Positions 10,470-22,209 of a DNA stretch of 64,000 nucleotides are shown here, in pieces; the stretch's first letter is position 1; each line of letters begins with the position of its first letter. The position numbers were made by a program, and so were the translations under genes. The notes below the pieces were generated by a model. The model worked only from the letters and a program-made list of their open reading frames with translations, did not search any database and was not told the origin of the DNA. Origin of the DNA: Glycine soja. Lineage: Eukaryota; Streptophyta; Magnoliopsida; Fabales; Fabaceae. The stretch is from the NCBI RefSeq assembly GCF_004193775.1, contig NC_041007.1:30015057-30079056 (forward strand), given 5' to 3'.

Positions 10470-12056
10470 TGTCGCAACGTGCCCTTTTGCGGGCGGGCGA
10501 AGGCGAGGCTCACGGGTGCGCTTTCCAAAGGAGGAAAGATGCGCGGAGTCGCCACCAACGTTTATTTGTGGAGAACGTCGGAAAAACCGAAGGAAACCGG
10601 TCAAAATGAAAATTCTAAGTTCGGGAGTTGTATTTACGTTTGAGGAAGGTATTAGCACCTTTCACGTTTGTCTCAAAGGACAACAACCTATTTTTCAGAA
10701 TTGTGGAAATTGTGTTATCTTAACTTTAAGTTCTTTTTATTTTTTGAGGTCGACAAAAGCGGGGCTCTTGCTCCTACGTACCCTCCATCGAAAAGGAAAT
10801 CAAACCTACGTAGTTCTTCCTTATTTTTACTTGAAAGGTGATCATTTTAAGGCGTTGGACCTTAAGAATGATCCATTTTACTTGGTAAGAAATTGAAATG
10901 ATAAACTTTCAAAACCCTATTTTTTGTGGACGAGCTTGACTAGGCGAGTTGATTTTAGCCTTAGTTTCACTTTAGTTATTAGTCAATTCAATTAAGAATG
11001 AGAAATCCCAAAGAAAAAACGTCCGATTGATTTTTTCGCTTTATTTTACTAAAAGGTATTTTTTTTATTATTATATTATTATTTTACCTCTTTTTTTTTA
11101 TTTCCAACGTGGTTACGGCATGACCGAACGGTCGGAATTTATTTTAACCGATATTAACGGATGATACAATTCAAACGATCGGTGTAAATTTATTTTATTT
11201 TTAGATTAGGCGAGAAATGACTTAAATAAATGACTTAAGCACGTCAAAAGGGGGTATAAAAAGCGAATAAAAACGAGAATAAAAATACATGAAACAAAAT
11301 GTGGACCACCACGGGTACATAGAATGAATTGAAAAGCTCGGTTTGAGGTACTTACCCGTTGAAGACTGAAGAAAACGAAGAACGAACGATGAATGTTGAA
11401 GAACGGTCGAGAATCTTCGCGTAATTACTCACGGAAACGTTACGGAAGCGCCTCGGCTCGGATTTTCTTCACGGAAAAAATTTTCCTCAGTAATTTTGAG
11501 AGAATAAGAAGTGCCAAGAAGGCTGAACCCCTTCCTCCTCCACTCCTCCCCCTATTTATAGCAAAATAGGGGAGGAGCTTGCCACCCAGCTCGCCCAGGC
11601 GAGCAAGGTTGCTTCCTCCAGAAGCAACAGCCTTCTAGAGGAAGAATCTGGAAGGCCCAAGTGGGCTTGATTGCTATTTGTACCCCCCTTTTACTAAATG
11701 CACCCCCTTTTACCTTTTTTGATAATTCTTTTTCCGTAACGTTACGAAACTTTACGAATTTCGTAACGATACTTATTTTTCTTTCGCAAGGTTACGAATC
11801 CTTACGGATTATGTATTTACCCTTTTTTAGCTTTCGAAGAAGTTACGAAAACTCACGGATTGCGAAAAATACCTCCTTTTGATTTCCGTCACATCACGGA
11901 ATTTTCACGGATCGCGTAAGCCTGCTTCCTTTTGATTTTCGGCACGTCTCGGGACTTCACATATTGTGGAACAAAGGATGCCAAATATCTCGAAGCGGCC
12001 AATCAATGGTTGTATATCATCAAATTATAATCCCCGGACGAAATTAGGGTATGACA
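10470..12056 (-). repeat. 3' LTR of element F (1587 bp)
   Basis: On the minus strand it runs from TGTCATACCC at 12056 to GCGACA at 10470. It aligns with the other Ogre-type LTRs but is the most divergent (for example CGTGCCCTTTTGCGGGCGGG where the others have CCTACCCTTCGGCGGGAGGG). TATA box at 11560-11553, donor-like GTAAGT near 11355, a GCTCGCC palindrome near 11588. It is the 3' LTR because the sequence outside its TG end, read on the minus strand, is a polypurine tract and 3' UTR homologous to that of element B. Confidence 0.85.
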
Positions 12057-12072
12057 GTTGCCCCTCTTTACT
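12057..12072 (-). promoter_or_regulatory. Polypurine tract of element F
   Basis: The minus strand reads GAGTAAAGAGGGGCAAC immediately before the LTR TG. Element B has AAGTAAAGAGGGGCAAC in the same place. This is the expected primer for plus-strand DNA synthesis. Confidence 0.75.
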
Positions 12073-12308
12073 CACCTCTCATTGGATATAAGAGGAAAGC
12101 AAAGATAAGACACTAATTTCGTCCATCCTGCCCTTTCCGTGATGACGATTCTTGTCTCTACTCCTTCCTTTTTTTTTTGTTGTACAACACAAAACAAAAT
12201 ACAAATAACAACAATAACAACGAATATAATATACATATACACATATACACATGTTTGGCGAAGGAACCGATCCGGCAAACAACAGAAGAAAATATTTCCC
12301 AGTCACCA
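12057..12308 (-). other. End of the 3' UTR of element F, grading into satellite
   Basis: The minus strand reads GTGTCTTATCTTTGCTTTCC upstream of the PPT, closely matching element B (near 41682-41700), so this belongs to the element. Further in are an A/C-rich and TATAC-rich low-complexity part (12170-12255) and then a partial satellite monomer at about 12309. I saw no gene here. Confidence 0.7.
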
Positions 12309-15064
12309 GAGGCTCCGCACTTGATAATGGAGGACACATGAACAGCGCTAGGCAATGACATTCATGGGGCTTCGAAAAAGGTGGAGAATGGAGGATTGCA
12401 CTTGAGGGTCCGCACTTAGGCAATCATGAAACATAGCTCCAAACTCGAAGGTGGAGGACACATGAACAGCGCTAGGCAAAAACATTCATGGGGCTCCAAA
12501 AAAAGGGGGAGAATGGAGGATTGCCTTGAGGGTCCGCACTTAGGAATTCATGAAGCATAGCTCCAAACTCGAAGGTGGAAGACACATGAACAGCGCTAGG
12601 CAATAACATTCATGGGGCTCCGAAAAAAGGGGGAGAATGGAGGATTCCCTTGAGGGTCCGCACTTAGGCAATCATGAAGCATAACTCCAAACTCGAAGGT
12701 GGAGGACACATGAACAGTGCTAGGCAATGACATTCATGGGGCTCCGAAACAGGGGGAGAATAGAGGATTGCCTTGAGGGTCCGCACTTAGGCTATCATGA
12801 AACATAGCTCCAAACTCGAAGGTGGAGGACACATGAACAACGCTAGGCAATAACATTCATGGGGCTCCGAAAAAGAGGGAGAATGGAGGATCGCACTTGA
12901 GGGTCCGCACTTAGGCAATCATGAAACAAAGCTCCAAACTCGAACGTGGAGGACACATGAACAGCGCTAGGCAATAACATTCATGGGGCTCTGAAAAGGG
13001 GGAGAATGGAGGATTGCCTTGAGGGTCCGCACTTAGGAATTCATGAAGCATAGCTCCAAACTCGAAGGTGGAAGACACATGAACAACGCTAGGCAATAAC
13101 ATTCATGGGGCTCCGACAAAGGGGGAGAATGGAGGATTGCAATTGAGGGTCCGCACTTAGGCAATCATGAAACATAGCTCCAAACTCGAACGTGGAGGAC
13201 ACATGAACAGCGCTAGGCAATAACATTCATGGGGCTCCGAAAAAGGGGGAGAATGGAGGATTGCCTTGAGGGTCCGCACTTAGGCAATCATGAAACATAG
13301 CTCCAAACTCGAAGGGGGAGGACAAATGAACAGCGCTAAGAAATAACATTCATGGGGCTCCGAAAAAGGGGGAGAATGGAGTATTGCCTTGAGGGTGCGC
13401 ACTTAGGCAATCATGAAACATAGCTCCAAAATCGAAGGTGGAGGACACATGAACAACGCTAGGCAATAACATTCATGGGGCTCCGAAAAAGAGGGAGAAT
13501 GGAGGATTGCACTTGAGGGTCCGCACTTAGGCAATCAGGAAACATAGCTCCAAACTCGAAGGGGGAGGACAAATGAACAGCGCTAAGAAATAACATTCAT
13601 GGGGCTCCGAAAAAGGGGGAGAATGGAGTATTGCCTTGAGGGTGCGCACTTAGGCAATCATGAAACATAGCTCCAAAATCGAAGGTGGAGGACACATGAA
13701 CAACGCTAGGCAATAACATTCATGGGGCTCCGAAAAAGAGGGAGAATGGAGGATTGCACTTGAGGGTCCGCACTTAGGCAATCATGAAACAAAGCTCCAA
13801 ACTCGAACGTGGAGGACAAATGAACAGCGCTAGGCAATAACATTCATGGGGCTCCGAAAAGGGGGAGAATGGAGGATTGCCTTGAGGGTCCGCACTTAGG
13901 AATTCATGAAGCATAGCTCCAAACTCGAAGGTGGAAGACACATGAACAGCGCTAGGCAATAACATTCATGGGGCTCCGAAAAAAGGGGGAGAATGGAGGA
14001 TTCCCTTGAGGGTCCGCACTTAGGCAATCATGAAGCATAGCTCCAAACTCGAAGGTGGAGGACACATGAACAGCGCTAGGCAATGACATTCATGGGGCTC
14101 CGAAAAAGTGGGAGAATGGAGGATTGCCTTGAGGGTCCGCACTTAGGCAATCATGAATCATAGCTCCAAACTCGAAGGGGGAGGACAAATGAACAGCGCT
14201 AGGCAATAACATTCATGGGGCTCCGAAAAAAGGGGAGAATGGAGGATTGCCATGAGGGTCCGCAGTTAGGCAATCATGAAACATAGCTCCAAAATCGAAA
14301 GTGGAGGACACATGAACAACGCTAGGCAATAACATTCATGGGCTCCGAAAAAGGGGGAGAATGGAGGATTGCACTTGAGGGTCCGCACTTAGGCAATCAT
14401 GAAACAAAGCTCCAAACTCGAATGTGGAGGACACATGAACAGTGCTAGGCAATAACATTCATGGGGCTCCGAAAAAGGGGGAGAATGGAGGATTGCCTTG
14501 AGGGTCCGCACTTAGGCAATCATGAAACATAGCTCCAAACTCGAAGGGGGAGGACAAATGAATAGCGCTAGGAAATAACATTCATGGGGCTCCGAAAAAG
14601 GGGGAGAATGGAGGATTGCCTTGAGGGTCCGCACTTAGGAATTCATGAAGCATAGCTCCAACCTCGAAGGTGGAGGACACATGAACAGCGCTAGGCAATA
14701 ACATTCATGGGGCTCCAAAAAAGGGGGAGAATGGAGGATTGCCTTGAGAGTCCGCACTTAGGCAATCGTAAACCATAGCTCCAAACTCGAAGGTGGAGGA
14801 CACATGAACAGCGCTAGGCAATAACATTCATGGGGCTCCGAAAAAGGGGAAGAATGGAGGATTGCCTTGAGGGTCCGCACTTAGGGAATCATGAAACATA
14901 GCTTCAAACTCGAAGGTGGAGGACACATGAACAGCGCTAGGCAATAACATTCATGGGGCTCCGAAAAAAAGGGGATAATGAAGGATTGCCTTGAGGGTCC
15001 GCACTTAGGCAATCATGAAACATAGCTCCACACTCGAAGGTGGAAGACACATGAACAGCGCTAG
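12309..15064. repeat. ~124-bp satellite, block 1 (about 22 monomers)
   Basis: The landmark TTCATGGGGCTCC recurs at 12361, 12485, 12609 and 12733, a period of 124 bp with 1-2 bp variation. Each monomer has TAGGCAAT twice (TAGGCAATAACATTCATG and TAGGCAATCATGAAACAT), each followed by GCTCC and a GGAGGA motif, so it looks like an old dimer of about 67 and 57 bp. Variant monomers repeat in groups, for example a two-monomer unit with GAGTATTGCC duplicated 248 bp apart (13313 and 13561), and a seven-monomer offset between about 12890 and 13757. The block ends at CGCTAG, where LTR A begins. Confidence 0.95.
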
Positions 15065-16708
15065 TGTCATACCCTAATTTCGTCCGGGGACCTTTGCTTG
15101 ATGACATGCGACCTTTCTTTGGTCCTTGTGAGGTGCTTGGCACCCATCATTAGGCAATTTGAAAAATTCCAGGACATGCCGGAAAACCAAAAAAAATATT
15201 GATGCACAATCCGTAAGTTTCCGTGACACACCGGAAATGAAATGGAAGCATCGTTGCATAATTAAGTGAGATTCCGTAACATTCCGTAAGTCAAAAAGGG
15301 GATGATTATGTAATCCGCAAGGTTCCATAACATTACGGAAAGAAAACAAGTATCGTTACGAAATTCGTAAGTTTCCGTAACTTTACGAAAAAAGAATCAC
15401 CAAAAAAAAGAAGAGGGGGGTGTACTTAGTAAAAATGGGGGTACAAATAGCACCCAGGCCCACTTGGGTCCTCCAGAATATTCCTTCAGAAGGCTATTGC
15501 TTCTGGAGGAAGCAACCTGGCTCGCCTGGGCGAGCTGGGCGGCAAGCATCTCCCCTATTTTGCTATAAATAGGGGAGGAAGTGAAGAAGAAAAGGGTTCA
15601 GCCCTTTAGGCACTTCTCTCTCTTTCGAATTTGCTTGGAAAAATTGTTTCCGTGAAGAAAATCTAAGCCGAGGCGCTTCCGAAACGTTTCCGTAACGTTT
15701 TCCGTGAGGAATTTCGCAAAGGTTTTGACCGTTCTTCAACGTTCTTCATTCGTTCTTCGATCTTCAACGGGTAAGTACCTCGAACCAAGCTTTTCGATTC
15801 ATTCTATGTACCCGTAGTGGTCCACATTGTGTTTTGTGTATTTCTATTCTTGTTTCATTTACTTATTATACCCCCTTTTGACGTGCTTAAGCCATTTTAT
15901 TTAAGTCATTTCTCGCTTAACCTAAAAATAAAATAAATTTCCACCGAACGTTTGAATTGTATTATCCGTTAACTTCGGTTAAAATGAATTCCGACCGTTC
16001 GGTCGTGCCGTAACCACGTTGGAAATCAAAAAGAGATAAAATAATAATATAATAACAAAAAAATATACCTTTTAGTAAAATAAAGCGGAAAATCAATCGG
16101 ACATTTTCTCTTTGGGATTTCTCATTCTTAATTGAATTGACTAATATCTAGGGTGAAACTAAGGCTAAAATCAACTCGCCTAGTCAAGCTCGTCCACAAA
16201 AATAGGTTTTTAAAGTTTGTCATTTCAATTTCTTACTAAGTAAAATGGGTCATTTTTAAGGTCCAACGCCTTAAAATGATCACCTCTTAAGTAAAAAGAG
16301 AATCACTTGATAAGAAAGAACTACGTAGGTCTGATTTCCTCATCGCAAATTGAGGAATACGTAGGAGCAAAGGGGAACACCCTTGTCGACCACAAAAAAG
16401 GAAAAAAATATAAAAAGGGTATAAAGGATATAAGGACATAAAAGGGAACATAAAAATCAAAGTCATGTTTGCACATTCGATTAAAGGCTGCCGTCCCTTG
16501 GGACGGACGTGTGGGATGCTAATACCTTCCCCGTGCGTAAATACAGCTCCCAAACCTTTCACTTAAAAGTTCGTAGATCGCGTCTTTTCCGGTTTTTTCG
16601 ACGTTTTCCTCAAATAAACGTTGTTGGCGACTCCGCGCGTATTCCTTTCGTGGAACACGCATCCCGCGAGTCTCGCGTCGCCCTCCCGCCGAAGGGTAGG
16701 TTGCGACA
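15065..16708 (+). repeat. 5' LTR of outer element A (1644 bp)
   Basis: It runs from TGTCATACCC to TTGCGACA, with satellite before it and a PBS after it. A GCTCGCC/GGCGAGC palindrome is at 15520-15535, TATAAATA at 15564-15571, donor-like GTAAGT at 15771, and the TACGTAG stem-loop near 16320-16360. Its 3' two thirds share many private variants with LTR C and not with LTR B. Confidence 0.92.
15520..15776 (+). promoter_or_regulatory. LTR A promoter core and candidate splice donor
   Basis: The order is palindrome GCTCGCCTGGGCGAGC, TATA box within CCCCTATTTTGCTATAAATAGGGG, about 200 bases of leader, then ACGGGTAAGTACC. The GTAAGT starts at 15771. The same order holds in LTR B (TATA 20191, GTAAGT 20408) and LTR C (TATA 42424, GTAAGT 42631). 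Transcription probably starts about 30 bases after the TATA box. The splice role is inference. Confidence 0.55.
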
Positions 16709-16710
16709 GT

Positions 16711-16729
16711 TGGCGACTCCACTGGTGAC
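16711..16729 (+). promoter_or_regulatory. Primer binding site of element A
   Basis: TGGCGACTCCACTGGTGAC begins two bases after the LTR. It differs from the B and D sites by one base (GGTG against GGGG). It is likely primed by tRNA-Arg, as in other Ogre elements (family knowledge, not tested). Confidence 0.65.
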
Positions 16730-17572
16730 TGTTTTTAGAGAGTTAGGCCATTTAATCTTGTGCAATGTTTTACCGTGACTTATCCCTTTGTTGGTTTCCC
16801 TTCATTATGTTCTTGTGTATATAAACTCTTTGTTGCTTTTAGTGCGTTTTAAAAAATGTATGCATGAAGTAAATATTTATTCATTTGATGCACACAAACA
16901 CCAACACTATTTGCACACACTGTGAGTGAAAAAGGGCCCTATACCCGGGTTCATGGGAACATAAGGAGCGGAGGTGAATCTATGATCATGCTAGGTCTCC
17001 GACTTGCTTGATTACAGTGAACCCTCATCTAGAGCTTTTTTCTTTGAAAACTTATTGTTGCTAGTAGTCCCTACTGCTGCAATATGTTCTTCGAAGAGAA
17101 TGATACCTCTAGAAACTATCAAAAGAGATATGACTACCTTGGGGGTTATCACTAAATGCCTAGTTAGTTCTCTCCCTTATAGGTCCCTTAAATAGGGGCA
17201 CGGAGCAAACACGCTGCGTGCCATTTTTCACAACTGCCATGCATAAGTATCATATACCCCTTTTGCTTATGTTCAGTGAATATTGTCATACTATGTACAT
17301 TCCCGCATTGTGTCTTTTAGGCATCGCATATGAGTTCTGTCTTGATCCCTTCTATAAAAAAACCAACGGAGGGTCCGTGTCGCCTTCTTAAAAACGTATG
17401 TTGGGGCACTTTGCTACCCCTAGACGTTGTATCTAAGAAGGAGACAATTCCTCGGGCCCCCGCATTCCTACATTGCATCTGTGTCATATGCATTCCATCA
17501 TGCATTCATCCATCCCACCCATGAGATATCGGAGTTTTGATTTGCACCAGCTTTTGTCTCACTTTAGTAAGC
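16730..17572 (+). other. Leader of element A
   Basis: Non-coding leader homologous to those of B and D. A pyrimidine-rich run ending CACTTTAG (AG at 17566-17567) lies just before the ORF1 ATG and could be a 3' splice site for the GTAAGT at 15771. Small open frames here are not conserved in frame between copies. Confidence 0.55.
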
Positions 17573-19430
17573 ATGGGAACAAATCAAACCGGCAAGAGGT
17601 TCTACCAAGTCAAGGTTAAAAGCCTAGATACCACCAGCATCAAGGAATTAGGGCGGCTGATGAAACCTCTCCAAATGCAAGCCTTCCGCAAGACTTACGG
17701 AAAGATCTTAGAGTTGATCATAGCAGAGGTGTCCATAGAAGCCATTGCATCACTCACCCAATACTACGACCAGCCTTTGAGGTGCTTCACATTCGGAGAC
17801 TTCCAATTAGTACCGACCATTGAAGAATTTGAGGAAATTCTAGGATGTCCTCTCGGGGGAAGAAAACCATATCTTTCATCCGGGTGTCTCCCCTCTTTGA
17901 GCAGAATTGCACAAGGATTCAGCAAGAGGTTTGGACCGCATAAAACAGACTCGGAATGGCATAGCGGGCCTACCACGGGGGTACCTAGAAGACAAGGCGA
18001 GGGGTATGGCCAATCAAGGAGATTGGGTCCCGTTTATGGATGTGTTAGCTTTGCTAATTTTTGGGGTCGTCCTCTTTCCAAACGTGGATGGTTTGGTGGA
18101 CCTAGCAGCAATCGACGCTTTCCTTGCATACCACCATAACAAGGAAAGTCCGGTGGTAGCTGTCTTGGCAGATCTATTTGACACATTTGACCGAAGGTGC
18201 GGAAAGAGTAGCGCACGGATCATCTGTTGCTTGTCCGCCCTCTGTGTTTGGTTGGTTTCGCACTTGTTCCAACAAGACACAAGGCATCCATGTCCGCTCC
18301 TGAGCCATCGCTCGTGTACTGAAAAGAGGAGAATGGATTAGGACCAGCTTTTGGATGGGATAGGAGGTAGAACAATCAGTTGGTTCCCTCGATGGAAGGA
18401 AGGAAAAGAAGGAGTCCTTTTCTCATGTGGAGGATACCCAAACATTCCGCTGGTAGGAACGAGGGGTTGTATTAACTACAATCCCGCGCTCGCTATAAGA
18501 CAACTAGGGTACCCCATGAGGGGAGCACTGACGGAAGAAAGCATGTCTCCTTTGCTTGTAAGGGATTTCGGCGCACAAAATTTCAAGGCTATACAAAGAA
18601 TCCATAAGGCATGGGAAACCCCGTTAAGTAAAGATCAAGAGCTTAGGGGCATTCGTAATGGCATCATTGGTGGGTACCACGAATGGCTGAAAGTTCATAT
18701 ACGAGGTTTAGATTGGCTCGCCAAGTTAAAAGTCGTCAGCGAAGAGAGTTTTGAAGCACCGGAAGAGGACGAAGAAGTCCAAGCTCTCAAAAGCGAGTTA
18801 GGAAAGGCGAAACTTGCCAAGGAGAAGTTCAAGTTGGCCGCTACACACATTCGGAAGGAGTGTGCCGGGTTACGGGAAGAGAACGCAATTACCGCAAGAG
18901 CCCTTGAACAAGAGACCAAGAGGGCTCGCAAGGAAGAGTATGGCCGGAATAAATTTCGCGGAGCTCTATGGGGTAGCAATAGTGAACTCAAGCTGCGAAG
19001 GGAAGAGAGGGACCAGTCGCGAGCACATAGCATGGTTCTGAAAGAGGAGTTAGTTGCTTGTTCAAGGTCCAAAAGAAGCTTGTCTCAGCGTTTATGCGAG
19101 ACGGAGACCAACATGCTAGCTATCATCGCCAAGTACCAAGAAGAGTTAGGTCTAGCCACGGCCCACGAACATAGAATCGCGGACGAGTATGCTCAAGTAT
19201 ACGCGAAAAAAGAGGCTAGAGGAAGGGTGATCGACTCTTTACACCAAGAGGCAATCATATGGATGGATCGGTTTGCTCTTACCTTGAACGGGAGTCAAGA
19301 ACTTCCCCGCTTGTTAGCCAATGCCAAGGCAATGGCAGACACCTACTCCGCCCCCGAAGAGATTCATGGGCTTCTCGGCTATTGTCAGCATATGATAGAC
19401 TTAATGGCCCACATAATTAGAAATCGTTAG
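17573..19430 (+). pseudogene. ORF1 of element A, two breaks
   Basis: The best-preserved ORF1 in the window. The start ATGGGAACAAATC lies just after the acceptor-like CACTTTAG. The N-terminal domain (KRFYQVKVKSLD, YYDQPLRCFTFGDFQL, EEILGCPLGGRKPYL) is lost to a short deletion near 17905, which shifts the frame. The reading resumes in another frame with RNGIAGLPRGYLEDKAR and VVLFPNVDGLVDLAAID, has a stop at 18339-18341, then continues in the same frame from 18351 to 19430. That part contains INYNPALAIRQLGYPMRG and about 200 residues rich in K, E, R and L (VQALKSELGKAKLAKEKF), which look like a coiled coil. Total about 615 codons. The role of Ogre ORF1 is unknown. It lacks most of the nonsense codons shared by B and D. 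Confidence 0.82.
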
Positions 19431-19692
19431 GAAACTTGTATGGTCTCTCAGACCTTGACTAGACACGACTTTCTTTTTGAAATAAAATGAGTTGGTCCCA
19501 TGTTTCTACTCCAAAAAGCTTGTGCAAATCAAATCACTCCTGCATTTCATCTCTACCATGCATTCTTTCTTTCTTTACCCACTCCTCACGTTTGTTTTTT
19601 TAGGGAAAAACACCATAACTAAACGCGCCACAAGGCATCCCTATCACACCAGATCCAAATCTAGAACGATGGGTGATCAAGAGGAGATACAA
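19431..19692 (+). other. ORF1-gag spacer and first gag codons of element A
   Basis: After ORF1 comes a short spacer, then a frame reading RHPYHTRSKSRTMGDQEEIQ, homologous to the gag start of B (CPYRTRARARVMGEAEEVQ). It is cut after GAGATACAA by LTR B at 19693, so A keeps only about eight gag codons after the ATG at 19669. A pyrimidine tract ending TTTTTTTAG (about 19602) precedes it. Confidence 0.7.
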
Positions 19693-21343
19693 TGTCATAC
19701 CCTAATTTCGTCCGGGGACCTTTGCTTGATGACATGCGACCTTTCTTTGGTCCTTGTGAGGTGCTTGGAACCCATCATTAGGCAATTTGTGAAATTCCAG
19801 GACATGCCGGAAAACCAAAAAAAATATTGATGCACAATCCGTAAGTTTCCGTGACACACCGGAAATCAAATGGAAGCATCGTTGCATAATTAAGTGAGAT
19901 TCCGTAACATTCCGTAAATCAAAAAGGGGATGATTATGTAATCCGCAAGGTTCCGTAACATTACGGAAAGAAAACAAGTATCGTTACGAAATTCGTAAGT
20001 TTTCGTAACTTTACGAAAAAAGAATCACAAAAAAAAAGCAGAGGGGGTGTACTTAGTAAAAATGGGGGTGCAAATAGCACCCAGGCCCACTTGGGCCCTC
20101 CAAAATATTCCTCCAGAAGGCTGTTGCTTCTGGAGGAAGCAACCTGGCTCGCCTGGGCGAGCTGGGCGGCAACCACCTCCCCTATTTTGCTATAAATAGG
20201 GGAGGAAGTGAAGAAGAAAAGGGTTCAGCCCCTCAGGCACTTCTCTCTCTTTCGAATTTGCTTGGAAAAATTGTTTCCGTGAAGAAAATCTAAGCCGAGG
20301 CGCTTCCGAAACGTTTCCGTAACGTTTTCCGTGAAGAATTTCGCAAAGGTTTCAACCGTTCTTCGACGTTCTTCATTCGTTCTTCATCGTTCTTTGATCT
20401 TCAACGGGTAAGTACCTCGAACCAAGCTTTTCGATTCATTCTATGTACCCGTGGTGGTCCACATTGTGTTTTGTGTATTTCTATTCTCGTTTCATTTACT
20501 TTTTATACCCCCTGTTGACGTGCTTAAGCCATTTTACTTAAGTCATTTCTCGCTTAACTTAAAAATAAAATAAATTTCCACCGAACGTTTGAATTGTATT
20601 ATCCGTTAACTTCGGTTAAAATAAATTCCGACCGTTCGGTCGTGCCGTAACCACGTTGGAAATCAAAAACGGGAGGTAAAAAATAATATAATAATAAAAA
20701 AAAATCTTTTAGCAAAATAAAGCGGAAAATCAATCGGACGTTTTCTCTTTGGGATTTCTCATTCTTAATCGAATTGATTAATAACTAAAGTGAAACTAAG
20801 GCTAAAATCAACTCGCCTAGTCAAGCTCGTCCATAAAAATAGGCTTTTGAAGTTTGTCATTTCAATTTCTCACTAAGTAAAATGGATCATTTTTAAGGTC
20901 CAACGCCTTAAAATGATCACCACTTAAGTAAAAAAGAATCACTTGATAAAAAAGAACTACGTAGATCTGATTTTCTCATCCCAAAATGAGGAATACGTAG
21001 GAGCAAAGGGAAACACCCTTGCCGACCACAAAAAAGAAAAAAATATAAAAAGGGTATAAAGGATATAAGGACATAAAAGGGAACGTAAAAATCAAAGTCA
21101 TGTTTGCACATTCGATTAAAGGCTGCCGTCCCTTGGGACGGACGTGTGGGGTGCTAATACCTTCCCCGTGCGTAAATACAACTCCTGAACCTTTCACTTA
21201 AAAGTTCGTAGATCGCGTCTTTTCCGTTTTTTCCGACGTTTTCCTCAAATAAACGTTGGTGGCGACTCCGCGCGTATTCCTTTCGTGGAACACGCATCCC
21301 GCGAGTCACGCGTCGCCCTCCCGCCGAAGGGTAGGTTGCGACA
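19693..21343 (+). repeat. 5' LTR of element B (1651 bp)
   Basis: It runs from TGTCATACCC to TTGCGACA, inside the gag start of A. The preceding five bases are TACAA; no matching copy remains on the right. TATA box at 20191-20198, donor-like GTAAGT at 20408, TACGTAG stem-loop near 20955-21000. Private variants such as GGCAACCACC and ACGGGAGG distinguish it from A and C. Confidence 0.92.
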
Positions 21344-21345
21344 GT

Positions 21346-21364
21346 TGGCGACTCCACTGGGGAC
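21346..21364 (+). promoter_or_regulatory. Primer binding site of element B
   Basis: TGGCGACTCCACTGGGGAC starts two bases after the LTR and is identical to the site of element D. Confidence 0.7.
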
Positions 21365-22209
21365 TGTTTTTAGAGAGTTAGGCCATGTAAATCTTGTGCA
21401 ATGTTTTACCGTGACTTACCCCTTTGTTGGTTTCCCTTCATTATGTTCTTGTGTATATAAACTCTTTGTTGCTTGTAGTGCGTTTTAAAATGTATGCATG
21501 AAGTAAATATTTATTCAATTGATGCACACAAACACCAACACTATTTGCACACACTGTGAGTTGAAAAGGGGCCCTATACCCGGGTTCATGGGAACATAAG
21601 GAGTGGAGGTGAATCTGTGATCATGCTAGGTCTCTGACTTGCTTGATTACGGTGAACCCTCATCTAGAGTTTTCCGCTTTGAAAATATATCGTTGCTAGT
21701 AGTCGCTACTGCTGCAATATGTTCTTCGAAGGGGATGATACCTCTAGAGACCGTCAAGAGAGATATGACCACCTTGGGAATTATCACTAAAAGCCTTGTT
21801 AGCTCCCTCCCATATAGGTCCCTTGAATAGGGGCACGGAGCGGACACGCTGCGTGCCATTTTTCAGACTCCCATGCATAAGTGTCACGTACCCTTTTGCT
21901 TGTATTTTGTGAATATTGTCATACTGTACATCCCCGTGTTGTGCCTTTCGCATATGCATCATGCGTGGGTTTCGTCTTTGATCCCCTCACTTTAGCAAAC
22001 CGACGGAGGGTCCATGTCTCCTTCTTAAAAACATACGTTGGGTGCCATGCTGCCCAAACGTTGTATCCAAGAAGGAAACAATTTCTCGGGCTCCCGTATT
22101 CGTAAATTGCATCTGTGTCATATGCATTTCTTCATGCATTCATCCATTCCACCCATGATAGATGTCGGAGTTTTGATTCGCACTGGATTTTATTTCACTT
22201 TAGTAAAAC
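21365..22209 (+). other. Leader of element B
   Basis: Non-coding, homologous to the A and D leaders. It ends TATTTCACTTTAG (AG at 22202-22203) seven bases before the ORF1 ATG at 22210, the same acceptor-like site as in A and D. Confidence 0.55.

Noticed and set aside
12309..15064. CRISPR-like array of regular repeats.
   Set aside because: Repeats are contiguous with no unique spacers, the unit is 124 bp, and the surroundings are plant retrotransposons.
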